Shown here piece after piece: positions 57,413-64,000 of a DNA stretch of 64,000 nt. Position 1 is the stretch's first letter, and the number at the start of each line of letters is the position of its first letter. Under the pieces are notes generated by a model. That model saw only the letters and a program-made list of their open reading frames with translations, did no database searches and was not told where the DNA came from. Source of the stretch: Nonomuraea polychroma (GTDB lineage: Bacteria; Actinomycetota; Actinomycetes; Streptosporangiales; Streptosporangiaceae); contig NZ_SAUN01000001.1 in assembly GCF_004011505.1 (NCBI RefSeq), positions 10,133,501-10,197,500 of the forward strand. Direction: 5' to 3'. The translations under genes were made by a program, and so were the position numbers.

Positions 57413-57602
57413 TTAGAGAGCCTCGGTCACGGGACGGCGCCCGCCGAGGCGGGCGGGAACAGCGGTGAGCGCCGCCACCACGAGCACGGTTGCCAGCACC
57501 ACGGCGAGCAGCAGCCAGAACGCGGGAAGCGGCTTCCCCGCTGCCGTACTCCTTTCGTAAGCCGCGGGCGCGAAGCACGGACGTGTCGGGGGCATTGCTC
57601 AC
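57413..57602 (-). pseudogene. collapsed ABC exporter operon (ATPase start fused to permease end)
   Basis: Immediately after the PadR stop, the minus strand begins MSNAPDTSVLRARGLRKEYG then SGEA, the first 24 residues of a MacB-type ABC ATPase. At about 57538 the homology jumps to a different frame reading PLPAFWLLLAVVLATVLVVA then ALTAVPARLGGRRPVTEAL, the last helix and tail of an FtsX-like permease. The Walker A/B parts and most of the permease are missing. A single internal deletion has joined the two genes. Confidence 0.75.
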
Positions 57603-58126
57603 GATCCACTCCTTCGGTGGGTCCAGTTCTTCTCACATGCTTCGAGCCAGCGCAGGTCCGCCTGCAGCCGGAGCACGATGCCCTCCAACAACAGCGCCGC
57701 GTCCGAGCGGTCCGGCTCGGCCATGGCGGCGCGCTGGGCGTCACGCAGCCGGCGCAGCAGCTCGCGGCGCTGGGTGTCGACGATGGTGATCGGGTCGGCC
57801 AGCCCGGCCGACGCGGCCGCGATCAGCTTGAGGTGGAACTCCGCGAGGTCGGGCTTCGGCCAGCTCACCTCGGCGATCCACTCGGCGACTCGCTGTTGGC
57901 CGTTGGGGGTGAGCGCGTACACCTTGCGATCCGACCGGTCGGCGCCATCGGCAGACCTCTCGACTTCTAGCAGGCCGGCCTTTTCCAGCCGGGTCAGCGT
58001 GACGTAGATCTGCCCGGCGTTCATCGCGTCACCGAGAGGGCCGAGCGCGTCGCGCAGCCGCGCGCGCAGCTGGTAGCCGTGCGACGGCTCCTTGGCCAGC
58101 ATCGCCAGCACCACTTCCTGCTGCAT
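57599..58126 (-). CDS. PadR family transcriptional regulator
   Basis: PadR-type repressor of 175 residues: winged helix with VVLAMLAKEPSHGYQLRARL, GQIYVTLTRLEKAGLLEVER and KVYALTPNGQQRVAEWI, then a long C-terminal dimerisation helix. Such regulators control adjacent ABC or drug exporters. Here the downstream exporter has been deleted, so the regulator is an orphan. Its stop overlaps the relic start codon. A long perfect inverted repeat sits 12 bases upstream of its ATG. Confidence 0.92.
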   Translation of the reverse strand: MQQEVVLAMLAKEPSHGYQLRARLRDALGPLGDAMNAGQIYVTLTRLEKAGLLEVERSADGADRSDRKVYALTPNGQQRVAEWIAEVSWPKPDLAEFHLKLIAAASAGLADPITIVDTQRRELLRRLRDAQRAAMAEPDRSDAALLLEGIVLRLQADLRWLEACEKNWTHRRSGS

Positions 58127-58137
58127 GGGGCCTCCCC

Positions 58138-58172
58138 TAACCGTTAGCCATTCACCCTATAGCTAACGGTTA
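58138..58172 (-). promoter_or_regulatory. PadR operator, 11-base perfect inverted repeat
   Basis: TAACCGTTAGC (58138-58148) and GCTAACGGTTA (58162-58172) are exact inverted copies with a 13-base spacer. On the minus strand TTGACA (58188-58183) and an AT-rich TAGCTATAGG segment within the repeat could form the promoter. The position over the PadR promoter implies autorepression. Confidence 0.85.
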
Positions 58173-58223
58173 TCCCCGCCGCTGTCAAGCCCGCGCGGTA
58201 CCTGGTGCGAGCTCCAGAAGGCC

Positions 58224-59513
58224 CTAGGTCGCCGTACGGTCGCCGCTGCCGCTCTCGCGCCGGGTGCTCGGCCCTGCCGCCGACACCCGAGCGGCGAACG
58301 AGAGGGAGAGGGCCAGGACGAGGAGGACGAGACCGGCCGCGGGGGCCAGCGCGAGGGCGGCAGAGGCGCCCAGCCCGTCGGCGGCGCGGCCGGCGAGGGA
58401 CGCCGCCAACGCCGAACCTGCCGCGCTGGCGGAGTTGTTCCAGGTGAACGCTTGAGTGAGGGCCCTCGGATGGACGGCCTTCTCCGTCAGGACGTTCAGC
58501 AGGACGAGCGTGGGCGGCACCGCCGCCTCCGTCATCACCACTGCCGCACCCAGCCAGATCGCGGAAGGCGCGAGGGGAAGCAGCAGCCCCGTGGCCGTCA
58601 GCCAGGCGGTGGCGACCACGAGCCGGCGGTGCGCCGGGGCGCGGTGCCGGCGCAGCCCGTAGAGCCATCCGGAGAACAGCCCGCTGAGGCTGCAGGCGGC
58701 CATGATCGGCGCGGCCGCGCCGGGCATGCCGTGTTCGACGGCGAAGGCGCTCACCGAGACCCCCATGGTGCCGAAGTACAGCCCGATGGCCAGGTTGAGC
58801 GCGGCCAGGAGGAGGAAGGCCGGCCGCAGCAGGGTCCGCCCGGGGCGGGCGTGTACGGCGTGTGCAGCGTGGTCGGCGCGGTCGGTGGGCGCGGCGCGTT
58901 CGACGTGCTCGCGGGCGGGCGGCGGCTCGGTGTGGCGCTGGGCGGCCAGCGCCGCACCCCCGCCGACGATCAGGGCCGCGGCGATGGTGCTGGCCAGCGT
59001 CGTGTCACCGACCGCGCCGAGCGCGGTGACCAGGACGGGGCCGAAGAGGAAGGCGGTGGCGTTGGCCAGCGATTCCAGGGAGAAGGCGGTGGGCAGCTCG
59101 TCCGCTCGCCGCTCGCGCAGCAGATGCGCCCAGCGGGCGGCGGAGAGGGCTCCGAACTGGGGGATGGTCGCGCCGGCGCAGGTGGCGGCGGCGATGGCCG
59201 CCGTGGCAGTGGTGGACGCGAGGACGCCCGCGATGGCGGCGCCGTGGGCGAGGAGGCAGAACGGCAGGACGCGGGTCTGCCCGAACCGGTCGATCAGGCG
59301 GGCCACATGAGGCCCGATCAGGGCTTCGGCGAGGGCAAAGCCGGCAGCGGCCAGGCCGGCGGTGCCGTAGGAGCCGGTGCGGGCGTGCAGCAGCCAGACC
59401 AGGCCGAGACCGGTCATGGCGATGCCGACGCGGCCCACGGCAGCGGTGAGGAAGAAGGCGGCGGCACCGGGGGTGCGCAGCAGGGGACTGTAGCCGGATG
59501 CGGTGGACGGCAT
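58224..59513 (-). CDS. MFS transporter
   Basis: Major facilitator protein of 429 residues with 12 predicted helices. The first half has AVGRVGIAMTGLGLVWLLHA and the loop ARLIDRFGQTRVLPF in place of the usual GRLADRxGRR motif A. A His/Arg-rich central loop (AQRHTEPPPAREHVERAAPT) separates the halves. Similar proteins are drug or small-molecule exporters. It is downstream of the TetR gene at 59768 on the same strand, with a strong stem-loop between them, so it may be separately promoted. Confidence 0.88.
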   Translation of the reverse strand: MPSTASGYSPLLRTPGAAAFFLTAAVGRVGIAMTGLGLVWLLHARTGSYGTAGLAAAGFALAEALIGPHVARLIDRFGQTRVLPFCLLAHGAAIAGVLASTTATAAIAAATCAGATIPQFGALSAARWAHLLRERRADELPTAFSLESLANATAFLFGPVLVTALGAVGDTTLASTIAAALIVGGGAALAAQRHTEPPPAREHVERAAPTDRADHAAHAVHARPGRTLLRPAFLLLAALNLAIGLYFGTMGVSVSAFAVEHGMPGAAAPIMAACSLSGLFSGWLYGLRRHRAPAHRRLVVATAWLTATGLLLPLAPSAIWLGAAVVMTEAAVPPTLVLLNVLTEKAVHPRALTQAFTWNNSASAAGSALAASLAGRAADGLGASAALALAPAAGLVLLVLALSLSFAARVSAAGPSTRRESGSGDRTAT

Positions 59514-59567
59514 GGGTGTCCTTCATCGCCGCCGGCGGGGCGGGCCACCTTGGGTCGCCGGCGCCTG

Positions 59568-59586
59568 GCACCCCCGCCGGGGGTGC
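59568..59586 (-). terminator. stem-loop between TetR and MFS genes
   Basis: GCACCCCC-GCC-GGGGGTGC forms a perfect 8-pair GC stem with a 3-base loop. It lies after the TetR stop and ahead of the MFS start on the minus strand. There is no T-run, which is usual for actinomycete terminators; it could instead be an operator. Confidence 0.5.
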
Positions 59587-59767
59587 GATGAAATGAATGG
59601 TGCGACCCGTGGCCCGCCGGGGGACGTCCAGGACTGCGGGAGGACGGGACACGCGCCCTCACCGCCGCCCCCGATCACCGGGCGGAGGAGAAACGTCAGG
59701 CCCGGGCCAAGGCGGGTCCGGGCGGCTTCGACGAAGATAGCAGGATCCGGCAGGGTTTGCCGGGGCT

Positions 59768-60418
59768 CTACCTCCGGCGAGCTTCGAGCGCATCCAGAAT
59801 CAGGTCCAGGCCGTAGCCGAACTCGCTCGTGTGGTCGTAGCCCGGCCGCAGGGCGTGGTCGACGATCATCTCTGTGAGGTACGGCAACTCGTCCGCCGGC
59901 AGGTGCTCGAGGATGCTGCCGGCCACTTCCTCGACATCGTCCGGCGTCGTCACCGGCAGGTTCGCCTCCTGGAGGACGAACCCGGCGATGTAGCTGTCGA
60001 TGAGCGAGACAGCGTGCGCGGCCATCGGCAGCGTGAACCCCGCCTCCCGGAGGACGCCGAGGACGGCGTCGTGGTGGCGTAGCGTCGCCGGCCCCGGGTT
60101 ATGACGGGAGTCCATGAGGCCGAGAGCCCAGCTGTGCTGCGACAGGACCGCACGTGCAGAGGAGGCGCGCGCACGGATCGCGTCGCGCCAATCGTCGCAC
60201 TCGACACGGGGTAGCTTGATCGCCGCGAACACCATGTCGACCACGCCGTCGAGGATCGCGTCCTTGTTCGGTACGTGGTGGTAGAGCGACATCGCCTCCA
60301 CGCCCAGTTCCTGCGCCACCCGACGCATCGTGATCGCCTCCACGCCGCCGCGATCCGCGACCCGGATCGCGGCTTCCAGCACGAGACCTCTGCTGAGTGG
60401 TTGTGATGGTCGTGACAC
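59768..60418 (-). CDS. TetR family regulator (TetR_C, tetracycline-repressor-like)
   Basis: TetR-type repressor of 216 residues. The DNA-binding part is RGLVLEAAIRVADRGGVEAI, MRRVAQELGVEAMSLYHHVP, NKDAILDGVVDMVF; the MSLYHHVPNKD recognition helix is that of the TetR(B)-like class with a TetR_C ligand domain. It is divergent from the DDN-type nitroreductase at 60581. Three tandem dyads CTTAC-N4-GTAAG lie between the two, so it likely represses both genes. Confidence 0.93.
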   Translation of the reverse strand: MSRPSQPLSRGLVLEAAIRVADRGGVEAITMRRVAQELGVEAMSLYHHVPNKDAILDGVVDMVFAAIKLPRVECDDWRDAIRARASSARAVLSQHSWALGLMDSRHNPGPATLRHHDAVLGVLREAGFTLPMAAHAVSLIDSYIAGFVLQEANLPVTTPDDVEEVAGSILEHLPADELPYLTEMIVDHALRPGYDHTSEFGYGLDLILDALEARRR

Positions 60419-60447
60419 GACGGCTCCGGGATGCGCGGATTGACAAC

Positions 60448-60498
60448 CTTACAAGCGTAAGCCAACCTTACATCTGTAAGCCGCCTTACTGGTGTAAG
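60448..60498. promoter_or_regulatory. three tandem TetR operators
   Basis: CTTACAAGCGTAAG (60448-60461), CTTACATCTGTAAG (60467-60480) and CTTACTGGTGTAAG (60485-60498) are three copies of the dyad CTTAC-N4-GTAAG with starts 19 and 18 bases apart. The dyad type is known for TetR_C-class repressors. Triple sites imply cooperative, graded repression of the divergent genes. Confidence 0.9.
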
Positions 60499-60580
60499 TC
60501 CTCTCGGGTCGGCATCAGCTGAGGGCTCGGCGAACGTCCGACCTACAATGCGCCCCCCAGGGCGAGAGAAGGAGATCCCG

Positions 60581-60955
60581 ATGCCGATGCCGAAGTGGTG
60601 GGGGCATGTGAACAAGAGGGTGTTCAACCCTCGCGCGATCGCCGGCGGGAAGTGGCCGGTGCTGATTCACGTCGGTCGCATTTCCGGCGCGACGTACCGC
60701 ACGCCGCTCGATGCGCATCCTGTCGACGGCGGCTACCTGTTCGTTCTGGTTTATGGATCGCGCTCGGACTGGGTGCAGAACGTCCTGGCAGCCGAAGGTG
60801 CGCGGCTCTGGGTCGACGAAAGGGAGGTGGAACTCGCCTCCCCACGCCTCGTCGGGGAAGACGAGGCGTTCCAGGCCCTCCCCGATGAGGTGGCACGCCC
60901 ACCGAAGCTGCTCCGCATCACCGAGTTCCTCCGCATGGACCTGGTCACAGGCTGA
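60581..60955 (+). CDS. nitroreductase/quinone reductase family protein (DDN-like)
   Basis: Protein of 124 residues of the deazaflavin-dependent nitroreductase family: HVNKRVFNPRAIAGGKWPVL, HVGRISGATYRTPLDAHPVD, GGYLFVLVYGSRSDWVQNVL and a C-terminal ITEFLRMDLV. Family members use F420H2 to reduce quinones and nitro compounds or simply bind lipid quinones. ATG at 60581 follows GAAGGAGA; the upstream frame adds only unrelated residues. TACAAT at 60544-60549 may be its -10, just beyond the third TetR operator. Confidence 0.88.
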   Translation: MPMPKWWGHVNKRVFNPRAIAGGKWPVLIHVGRISGATYRTPLDAHPVDGGYLFVLVYGSRSDWVQNVLAAEGARLWVDEREVELASPRLVGEDEAFQALPDEVARPPKLLRITEFLRMDLVTG

Positions 60956-60999
60956 CGCTTGCCGCACCCTCCGGATCGCTCATCGGGTGGCGCCTCTCG

Positions 61000-61248
61000 G
61001 TGTTCCGCCGCGAGGTATCGCTGACGGCGACCGATGCCGCCCGCCCCTACGACCTGGCCGAACTGGATCGGCCGCGTGGACCCGGCCGCCCCTCCGCTGT
61101 CAGGCGGCTGATGGAAGAGACCAAAGCGCTCACCGCCGATGACGTCACCTTCCAAGCCCGCCTCCGCCTCGACACCCCGCGCGAGGCTGACTACTACCGG
61201 CACGGCGGGATCATGCCCTATGTCCTGCGCGGCCTGCTCGCGGTGTAA
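61000..61248 (+). pseudogene. aconitate hydratase C-terminal remnant
   Basis: A plus-strand frame ends with VTFQARLRLDTPREADYYRH then GGIMPYVLRGLL, an almost perfect match to the last 30 residues of aconitase A (R-x-DTP-x-E-x-x-YYRHGGI-x-x-YVLR-x-L). Earlier parts (YDLAEL, GRPSAVR) may be worn relics of the preceding strands. No iron-sulfur Cys region or start exists. Only the tail of a duplicated or transferred gene remains. Confidence 0.65.
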
Positions 61249-61310
61249 GGAGGCCCGTCACCAAACGCATTAGTCTGAGTCCGGGACGACCCGGACGGAG
61301 GCGGACGCAG

Positions 61311-61646
61311 ATGAGTGAGACCGATCCGCACATCCACGTCGAGCAGAAGGTGATGCAGGCCGGTGCCGCCTACCGCAACCTGATCGCGTCGACGTTGGGT
61401 GCTGTGCCCGACGCACCGAGTGTCGTCACCACCGGTTGCGGACTCCAGGTGCCCTATGCGATGACCTCGTCTCGTCCGGAAAGCGTCACCTGCCTCGCCT
61501 GCCGGGAACACGCTCACCAGGAGCACCTGCGCTTCGCCGAGCAGGTGGAGCGCCTGAGCCGGTGGCCCGGCGCGCCCGTCACCGGCGACGAGGCGGCCAA
61601 GGCCGCGCAGTGGGCCCGGGACCTCGCGCAGAGGTTCTCCGGTTAG
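61311..61646 (+). CDS. hypothetical protein with possible zinc-binding Cys/His cluster
   Basis: Protein of 111 residues, unrecognised. A segment with Cys-x18-Cys-x2-Cys-x3-His-x3-His (TGCGLQVPYAM, then VTCLACREHAHQEH) could bind zinc or form a small knuckle; the rest is helical. ATG at 61311 is preceded by GGAGGCGGACGCAG. It stands alone between an aconitase relic and a convergent VOC gene. Confidence 0.65.
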   Translation: MSETDPHIHVEQKVMQAGAAYRNLIASTLGAVPDAPSVVTTGCGLQVPYAMTSSRPESVTCLACREHAHQEHLRFAEQVERLSRWPGAPVTGDEAAKAAQWARDLAQRFSG

Positions 61647-61665
61647 TGGGATGCCGGGCGCCTGA

Positions 61666-62103
61666 TCAGTCGAGGCAGAACTCGTTGCCCTCGGGGTCGG
61701 CCATCATGATGTGACCGGCGCCGAGCGGAGGAGCGGGCTCGTAGCGCTGGAGCCGGGTGGCGCCGTGGGAGACGAGCCGCTCGGCCTCCGCCTCCAGGGC
61801 CGCCATCCGAGCCTCGCCCTCGAGCCCGGGCGCGGCCCGCACGTCGAGGTGCACGCGGTTCTTGGCCTGCTTGCCCTCCGGCACCCGCTGGAAGAACAGC
61901 CGTGGCCGCGAGCCCTCGGGGTCGACCACCGCCGAGGCGTCGTTGCGGTTCTCGGGCGGCACGCCCATCGCCTCCAGGGCCTGCTCCCACGACTCGAAGC
62001 CCTTGGGCGGGTCCTGCAGCGGGTAGCCGAGGGCTTCGGCCCAGAAGGCCGACAGTCCGGCCGGGTCGGCGCAGTCGAAGGTGATCTGGACGTCGCGGGC
62101 CAT
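61666..62103 (-). CDS. VOC (glyoxalase/dioxygenase superfamily) protein
   Basis: Vicinal oxygen chelate protein of 145 residues with two paired beta-alpha-beta-beta-beta modules: VQITFDCADPAGLSAFWAEA, PRLFFQRVPEGKQAKNRVHL, and a final GHIMMADPEGNEFCL with the metal-side Glu. It is the common actinomycete YdeN/PhnB-like type without assigned substrate. It lies one base from the DinB-like gene and is probably co-transcribed with it. Confidence 0.88.
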   Translation of the reverse strand: MARDVQITFDCADPAGLSAFWAEALGYPLQDPPKGFESWEQALEAMGVPPENRNDASAVVDPEGSRPRLFFQRVPEGKQAKNRVHLDVRAAPGLEGEARMAALEAEAERLVSHGATRLQRYEPAPPLGAGHIMMADPEGNEFCLD

Positions 62104-62104
62104 C

Positions 62105-62689
62105 TCAGCTCGCCTCCTGTCGGGTCTGCTGGTGGGTGTGCAGGTAGAGGTCGCGCAGCAGGCACACCTCGGCCAGATGGTGGATCAGCTCGCGGTTGAT
62201 GTGCAGGACCAGCGCTGCCAGAGGACGCTCGGCGTGCTCTCCCTCCGCCTTCCCGGACGGGCGGGCGAGGCCGGTTTCGCCGAGGGATTCGACCCCGGCC
62301 AGCCACGTGGCGTACTCCGCGTCGAGCTGGGCCAGCGCCGCGGTTGCGGTCGGGGCGTACTCGAACGAGTAGTAGTCGGTGGGCGCGCGACCGAAGTGCG
62401 CGGCGTTGCGCATCGCGAGCACGCCGACGATCACGTGTCCGAGTCGCCAGGCGATCGTGGTGAACGGTGGCGGGTCGGGCACCGGCATCGCGAAGTCGAT
62501 GGTCATCGCGCCGGCCCCGGCCTGCACCGGTGCGGTGCCGGTGCCGCGCGGGCGCACGCTCCAGCAGCCGGGCGCCGGTTCCCAGAAGTACTCGTCGTCG
62601 GTGAGCCCGTCGAGCCGATCGCGCAGCTGGCTGGTCCAGTGCCAGGCGAGCTGCTCTCGGAGCAGAGGGTTCCAAGTCTGGTCGGTCAT
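62105..62689 (-). CDS. DinB/mycothiol maleylpyruvate isomerase-like superfamily protein
   Basis: Four-helix DinB-fold protein of 194 residues: WHWTSQLRDRLDGLTDDEYF with WEPAPGCWSVRP, then TIAWRLGHVIVGVLAMRNAA with a metal-site His, and HINRELIHHLAEVCLLRDLY with two further His residues. This HxxxxHH arrangement fits the metal triad of thiol S-transferases that use mycothiol. ATG at 62689. Followed closely by the VOC gene and divergent from the WYL regulator, a frequent trio. Confidence 0.85.
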   Translation of the reverse strand: MTDQTWNPLLREQLAWHWTSQLRDRLDGLTDDEYFWEPAPGCWSVRPRGTGTAPVQAGAGAMTIDFAMPVPDPPPFTTIAWRLGHVIVGVLAMRNAAHFGRAPTDYYSFEYAPTATAALAQLDAEYATWLAGVESLGETGLARPSGKAEGEHAERPLAALVLHINRELIHHLAEVCLLRDLYLHTHQQTRQEAS

Positions 62690-62750
62690 GATTCCACCCT
62701 GCCGCCAATACCGGACAGGATCGTTCCGTGATGTGTGAAACGATGACCGC

Positions 62751-63710
62751 GTGACCGTCGAGGCGACCACCGAGCGGGTGCTGCGGATGCTGGCGCTGCT
62801 GCAGCGCCGGCCGTCCTGGACCGCCACCGAGCTCGCCGCCGAGCTGGGAGTCACCGACCGCTCGGTGCGCCGCGACGTGGAGCGGCTGCGCGCGCTCGGC
62901 TACCCCGTGCACGCGTCGCCGGGCGTCGGCGGCGGCTACCAGCTCGGCGCGGGCACCCGGCTGCCGCCGCTGCTCCTCGACGACGAGGAGGCGATCGCGA
63001 CGGCGGTGTCCCTGCGGCTGGCCTCGGGGGGCACGGTCGCCGGGGCCGGCGAGGCGGCACTGCGCGCGCTGGCGAAGCTCGACCAGGTGATGCCGCCCCG
63101 GCTGCGCGCCGAGGTGCGAGCGGTGCACGGCGCGACCGAGACCCTGGTCGGCCCTGGGGTCGAGATCGATCCGGAGCTGCTGGTGACGCTCGCGCGGGCC
63201 TGTCGCGACGCCGTGCGGGTGCGGTTCCGGTACGCGGGCCGCGACGGCGGGGAGTACGAGCGCACGGTCGAGCCGGTGCGGATGGTCGCCACCGGCCGCC
63301 GCTGGTACCTGATGGCCTGGGACGTCGACCGCGACGACTGGCGCACCTTCAGGCTGGACCGGATGCGCGAGGTGGCGGCGACGACCTGGCGCTTCCGGGC
63401 AAGAGAGCATCCGGACCCCGTCGCCTACGTGCAGCGGTCCGTGACCGCGGCGCCGTACCGGTATCTCGCCCGCGTGCGGGTGCACGCCCGGCCCGACCAG
63501 GTGCGGGAGCTGGTGCCGCCCCAGGTGGGGCGGGTCGAGGACGATCGCGACGGGTGGTGCGTGCTCGTCGTCGGCGGGGAAGACCTGGAGTGGCTCGCCG
63601 TGCACGTGGCCAGGCTGCGCTTCGAGGTGGAAGTGCTGGAGCCGCCGGAGCTGCGGGAGGCCGCCGCCCTGCTCGCCCGCCGCCTCGCGGCGATGACCGG
63701 GACCGGCTGA
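62751..63710 (+). CDS. WYL domain-containing HTH regulator (YafY type)
   Basis: Regulator of 319 residues. The N-terminal HTH_11 (RVLRMLALLQRRPSWTATEL, GVTDRSVRRDVERLRALGYP) is followed by VGGGYQLGAG and a WYL domain with YERTVEPVRMVATGRRWYLM. The C-terminal WCX part ends EVLEPPELREAAALLARR. WYL regulators respond to ssDNA or small ligands. Start is GTG at 62751. It is divergent from the DinB-like and VOC genes, which it probably controls. Confidence 0.92.
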   Translation: MTVEATTERVLRMLALLQRRPSWTATELAAELGVTDRSVRRDVERLRALGYPVHASPGVGGGYQLGAGTRLPPLLLDDEEAIATAVSLRLASGGTVAGAGEAALRALAKLDQVMPPRLRAEVRAVHGATETLVGPGVEIDPELLVTLARACRDAVRVRFRYAGRDGGEYERTVEPVRMVATGRRWYLMAWDVDRDDWRTFRLDRMREVAATTWRFRAREHPDPVAYVQRSVTAAPYRYLARVRVHARPDQVRELVPPQVGRVEDDRDGWCVLVVGGEDLEWLAVHVARLRFEVEVLEPPELREAAALLARRLAAMTGTG

Positions 63711-63941
63711 CGGACCCGGTCAAACAGCCGTCCCAGTGCCGGAGGATATCCTCCTCGTCCGGCTCGATGCCGTGTTCGCGCAGCTCAGAGCGCTGGCAGA
63801 AGAACCGCAAGTCAAGATCCCAGTCTGCTCCAACTACCTTCCAAGTCGTCATCCCTAACTTCGTCTTCGTAAGCACGACAGGTTCCACGGAAACACCGGG
63901 GGAACGAAGACACACCGCGGAAGCGGTGAAAGGGGGACGAA
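63711..63941. other. short region with a minus-strand protein-like relic
   Basis: The minus strand between 63700 and 63870 reads MTTWKVVGADWDLDLRFFCQ then RSELREHGIEPDEED, which looks like real protein, but the frame continues antisense through the WYL gene and has no clean end. It may be a truncated gene. A ribosome site for the last gene (AGGGGG) lies at 63931-63936. Confidence 0.35.
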
Positions 63942-64000
63942 ATGTCCAAGATCTCGCTGAACGACCTTGCCATCGACGGCGCCGAGCTGACCGAGGCCGA
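63942..64000 (+). CDS. start of small protein, leader-peptide-like (possible RiPP precursor), cut by window end
   Basis: ATG at 63942 behind AAAGGGGGACGA opens a frame of which 19 full codons are visible: MSKISLNDLAIDGAELTEA, with a further Glu or Asp codon begun. The acidic, helix-forming start with a hydrophobic-x-x-hydrophobic pattern and ELTEAE ending resembles leader peptides of lanthipeptide or other RiPP precursors, which usually continue to a GG or GA cleavage site. The rest is outside the window, so this is only suggestive. Confidence 0.4.
   Translation, partial: MSKISLNDLAIDGAELTEA

Noticed and set aside
1..64000. tRNA, rRNA and CRISPR arrays
   Set aside because: No cloverleaf, rRNA signature or regularly spaced repeat was recognised by eye; a tRNAscan or CRISPR search would settle this.

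Overview
The window is high-GC actinomycete DNA. GC-rich third codon positions, frequent GTG and TTG starts, overlapping stop/start codons (ATGA, GTGA, TGATG), many TetR/AraC/ArsR/HxlR/PadR one-component regulators, AfsR/SARP-type regulators and F420/mycothiol-type accessory enzymes all point that way. The family content suggests a Streptosporangiales-like genome (Nonomuraea or a relative), but that placement is inference and no rRNA or other phylogenetic marker is present.

Left part (1-39 kb) is accessory, recombined chromosome. It opens with the end of an ABC-2 permease and a cytochrome P450. Then come a minus-strand cluster (short-chain dehydrogenase, two paralogous alpha/beta hydrolases around a quinone oxidoreductase, an esterase) with a divergent TetR, a sulfotransferase, an ArsR-AHSA1 regulator, a class C-type serine hydrolase, a methyltransferase, a 1050-residue SARP/NB-ARC regulator, a TetR / TIM-barrel / CPBP-protease operon, a GlxA-type regulator, an LLM oxidoreductase with an FAD oxidoreductase, a phytanoyl-CoA dioxygenase divergent from an AraC regulator, a membrane-bound P-loop NTPase, and a NarL-type two-component pair. 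Scattered between them are many gene remnants: IS982-like and Tn3-like transposases, AraC, SARP, DrrA-type ABC ATPase, DUF1707, LacI and a GH91 inulin fructotransferase. This shows repeated insertion and decay.

Central part (39.3-56 kb) is a nearly continuous aerobic cobalamin (B12) locus. One block runs cobF (minus) and then PPOX protein-cobL-cobM-cobK (plus), tightly overlapping. A convergent minus block is cobG-cobH-cobIJ. cobN (plus) sits behind a cobalamin riboswitch. A long minus operon, cbtB-cbtA-phosphatase-ChlI/D-type chelatase-cobO-cobB, sits behind a second cobalamin riboswitch. Together these genes import cobalt (CbtAB), methylate and contract the corrin ring (CobI, J, G, M, F, K, L, H), amidate it (CobB), insert cobalt (CobN plus the ChlI/D protein) and adenosylate it (CobO). 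CobA/SUMT, CobQ, CbiB/CobD, CobU, CobS and CobT are not in the window.

Right part (56-64 kb) again holds accessory genes: RraA-like protein, PPOX protein, a PadR regulator followed by a collapsed ABC exporter operon, an MFS transporter, a TetR with three tandem operators divergent from a DDN-type nitroreductase, an aconitase tail, VOC and DinB-like proteins, a WYL regulator, and at the very edge the first 19 codons of a small protein whose N-terminus looks like a RiPP leader. The best-supported regulatory signals are two cobalamin riboswitches and several clear inverted- or direct-repeat operators beside their likely regulators.
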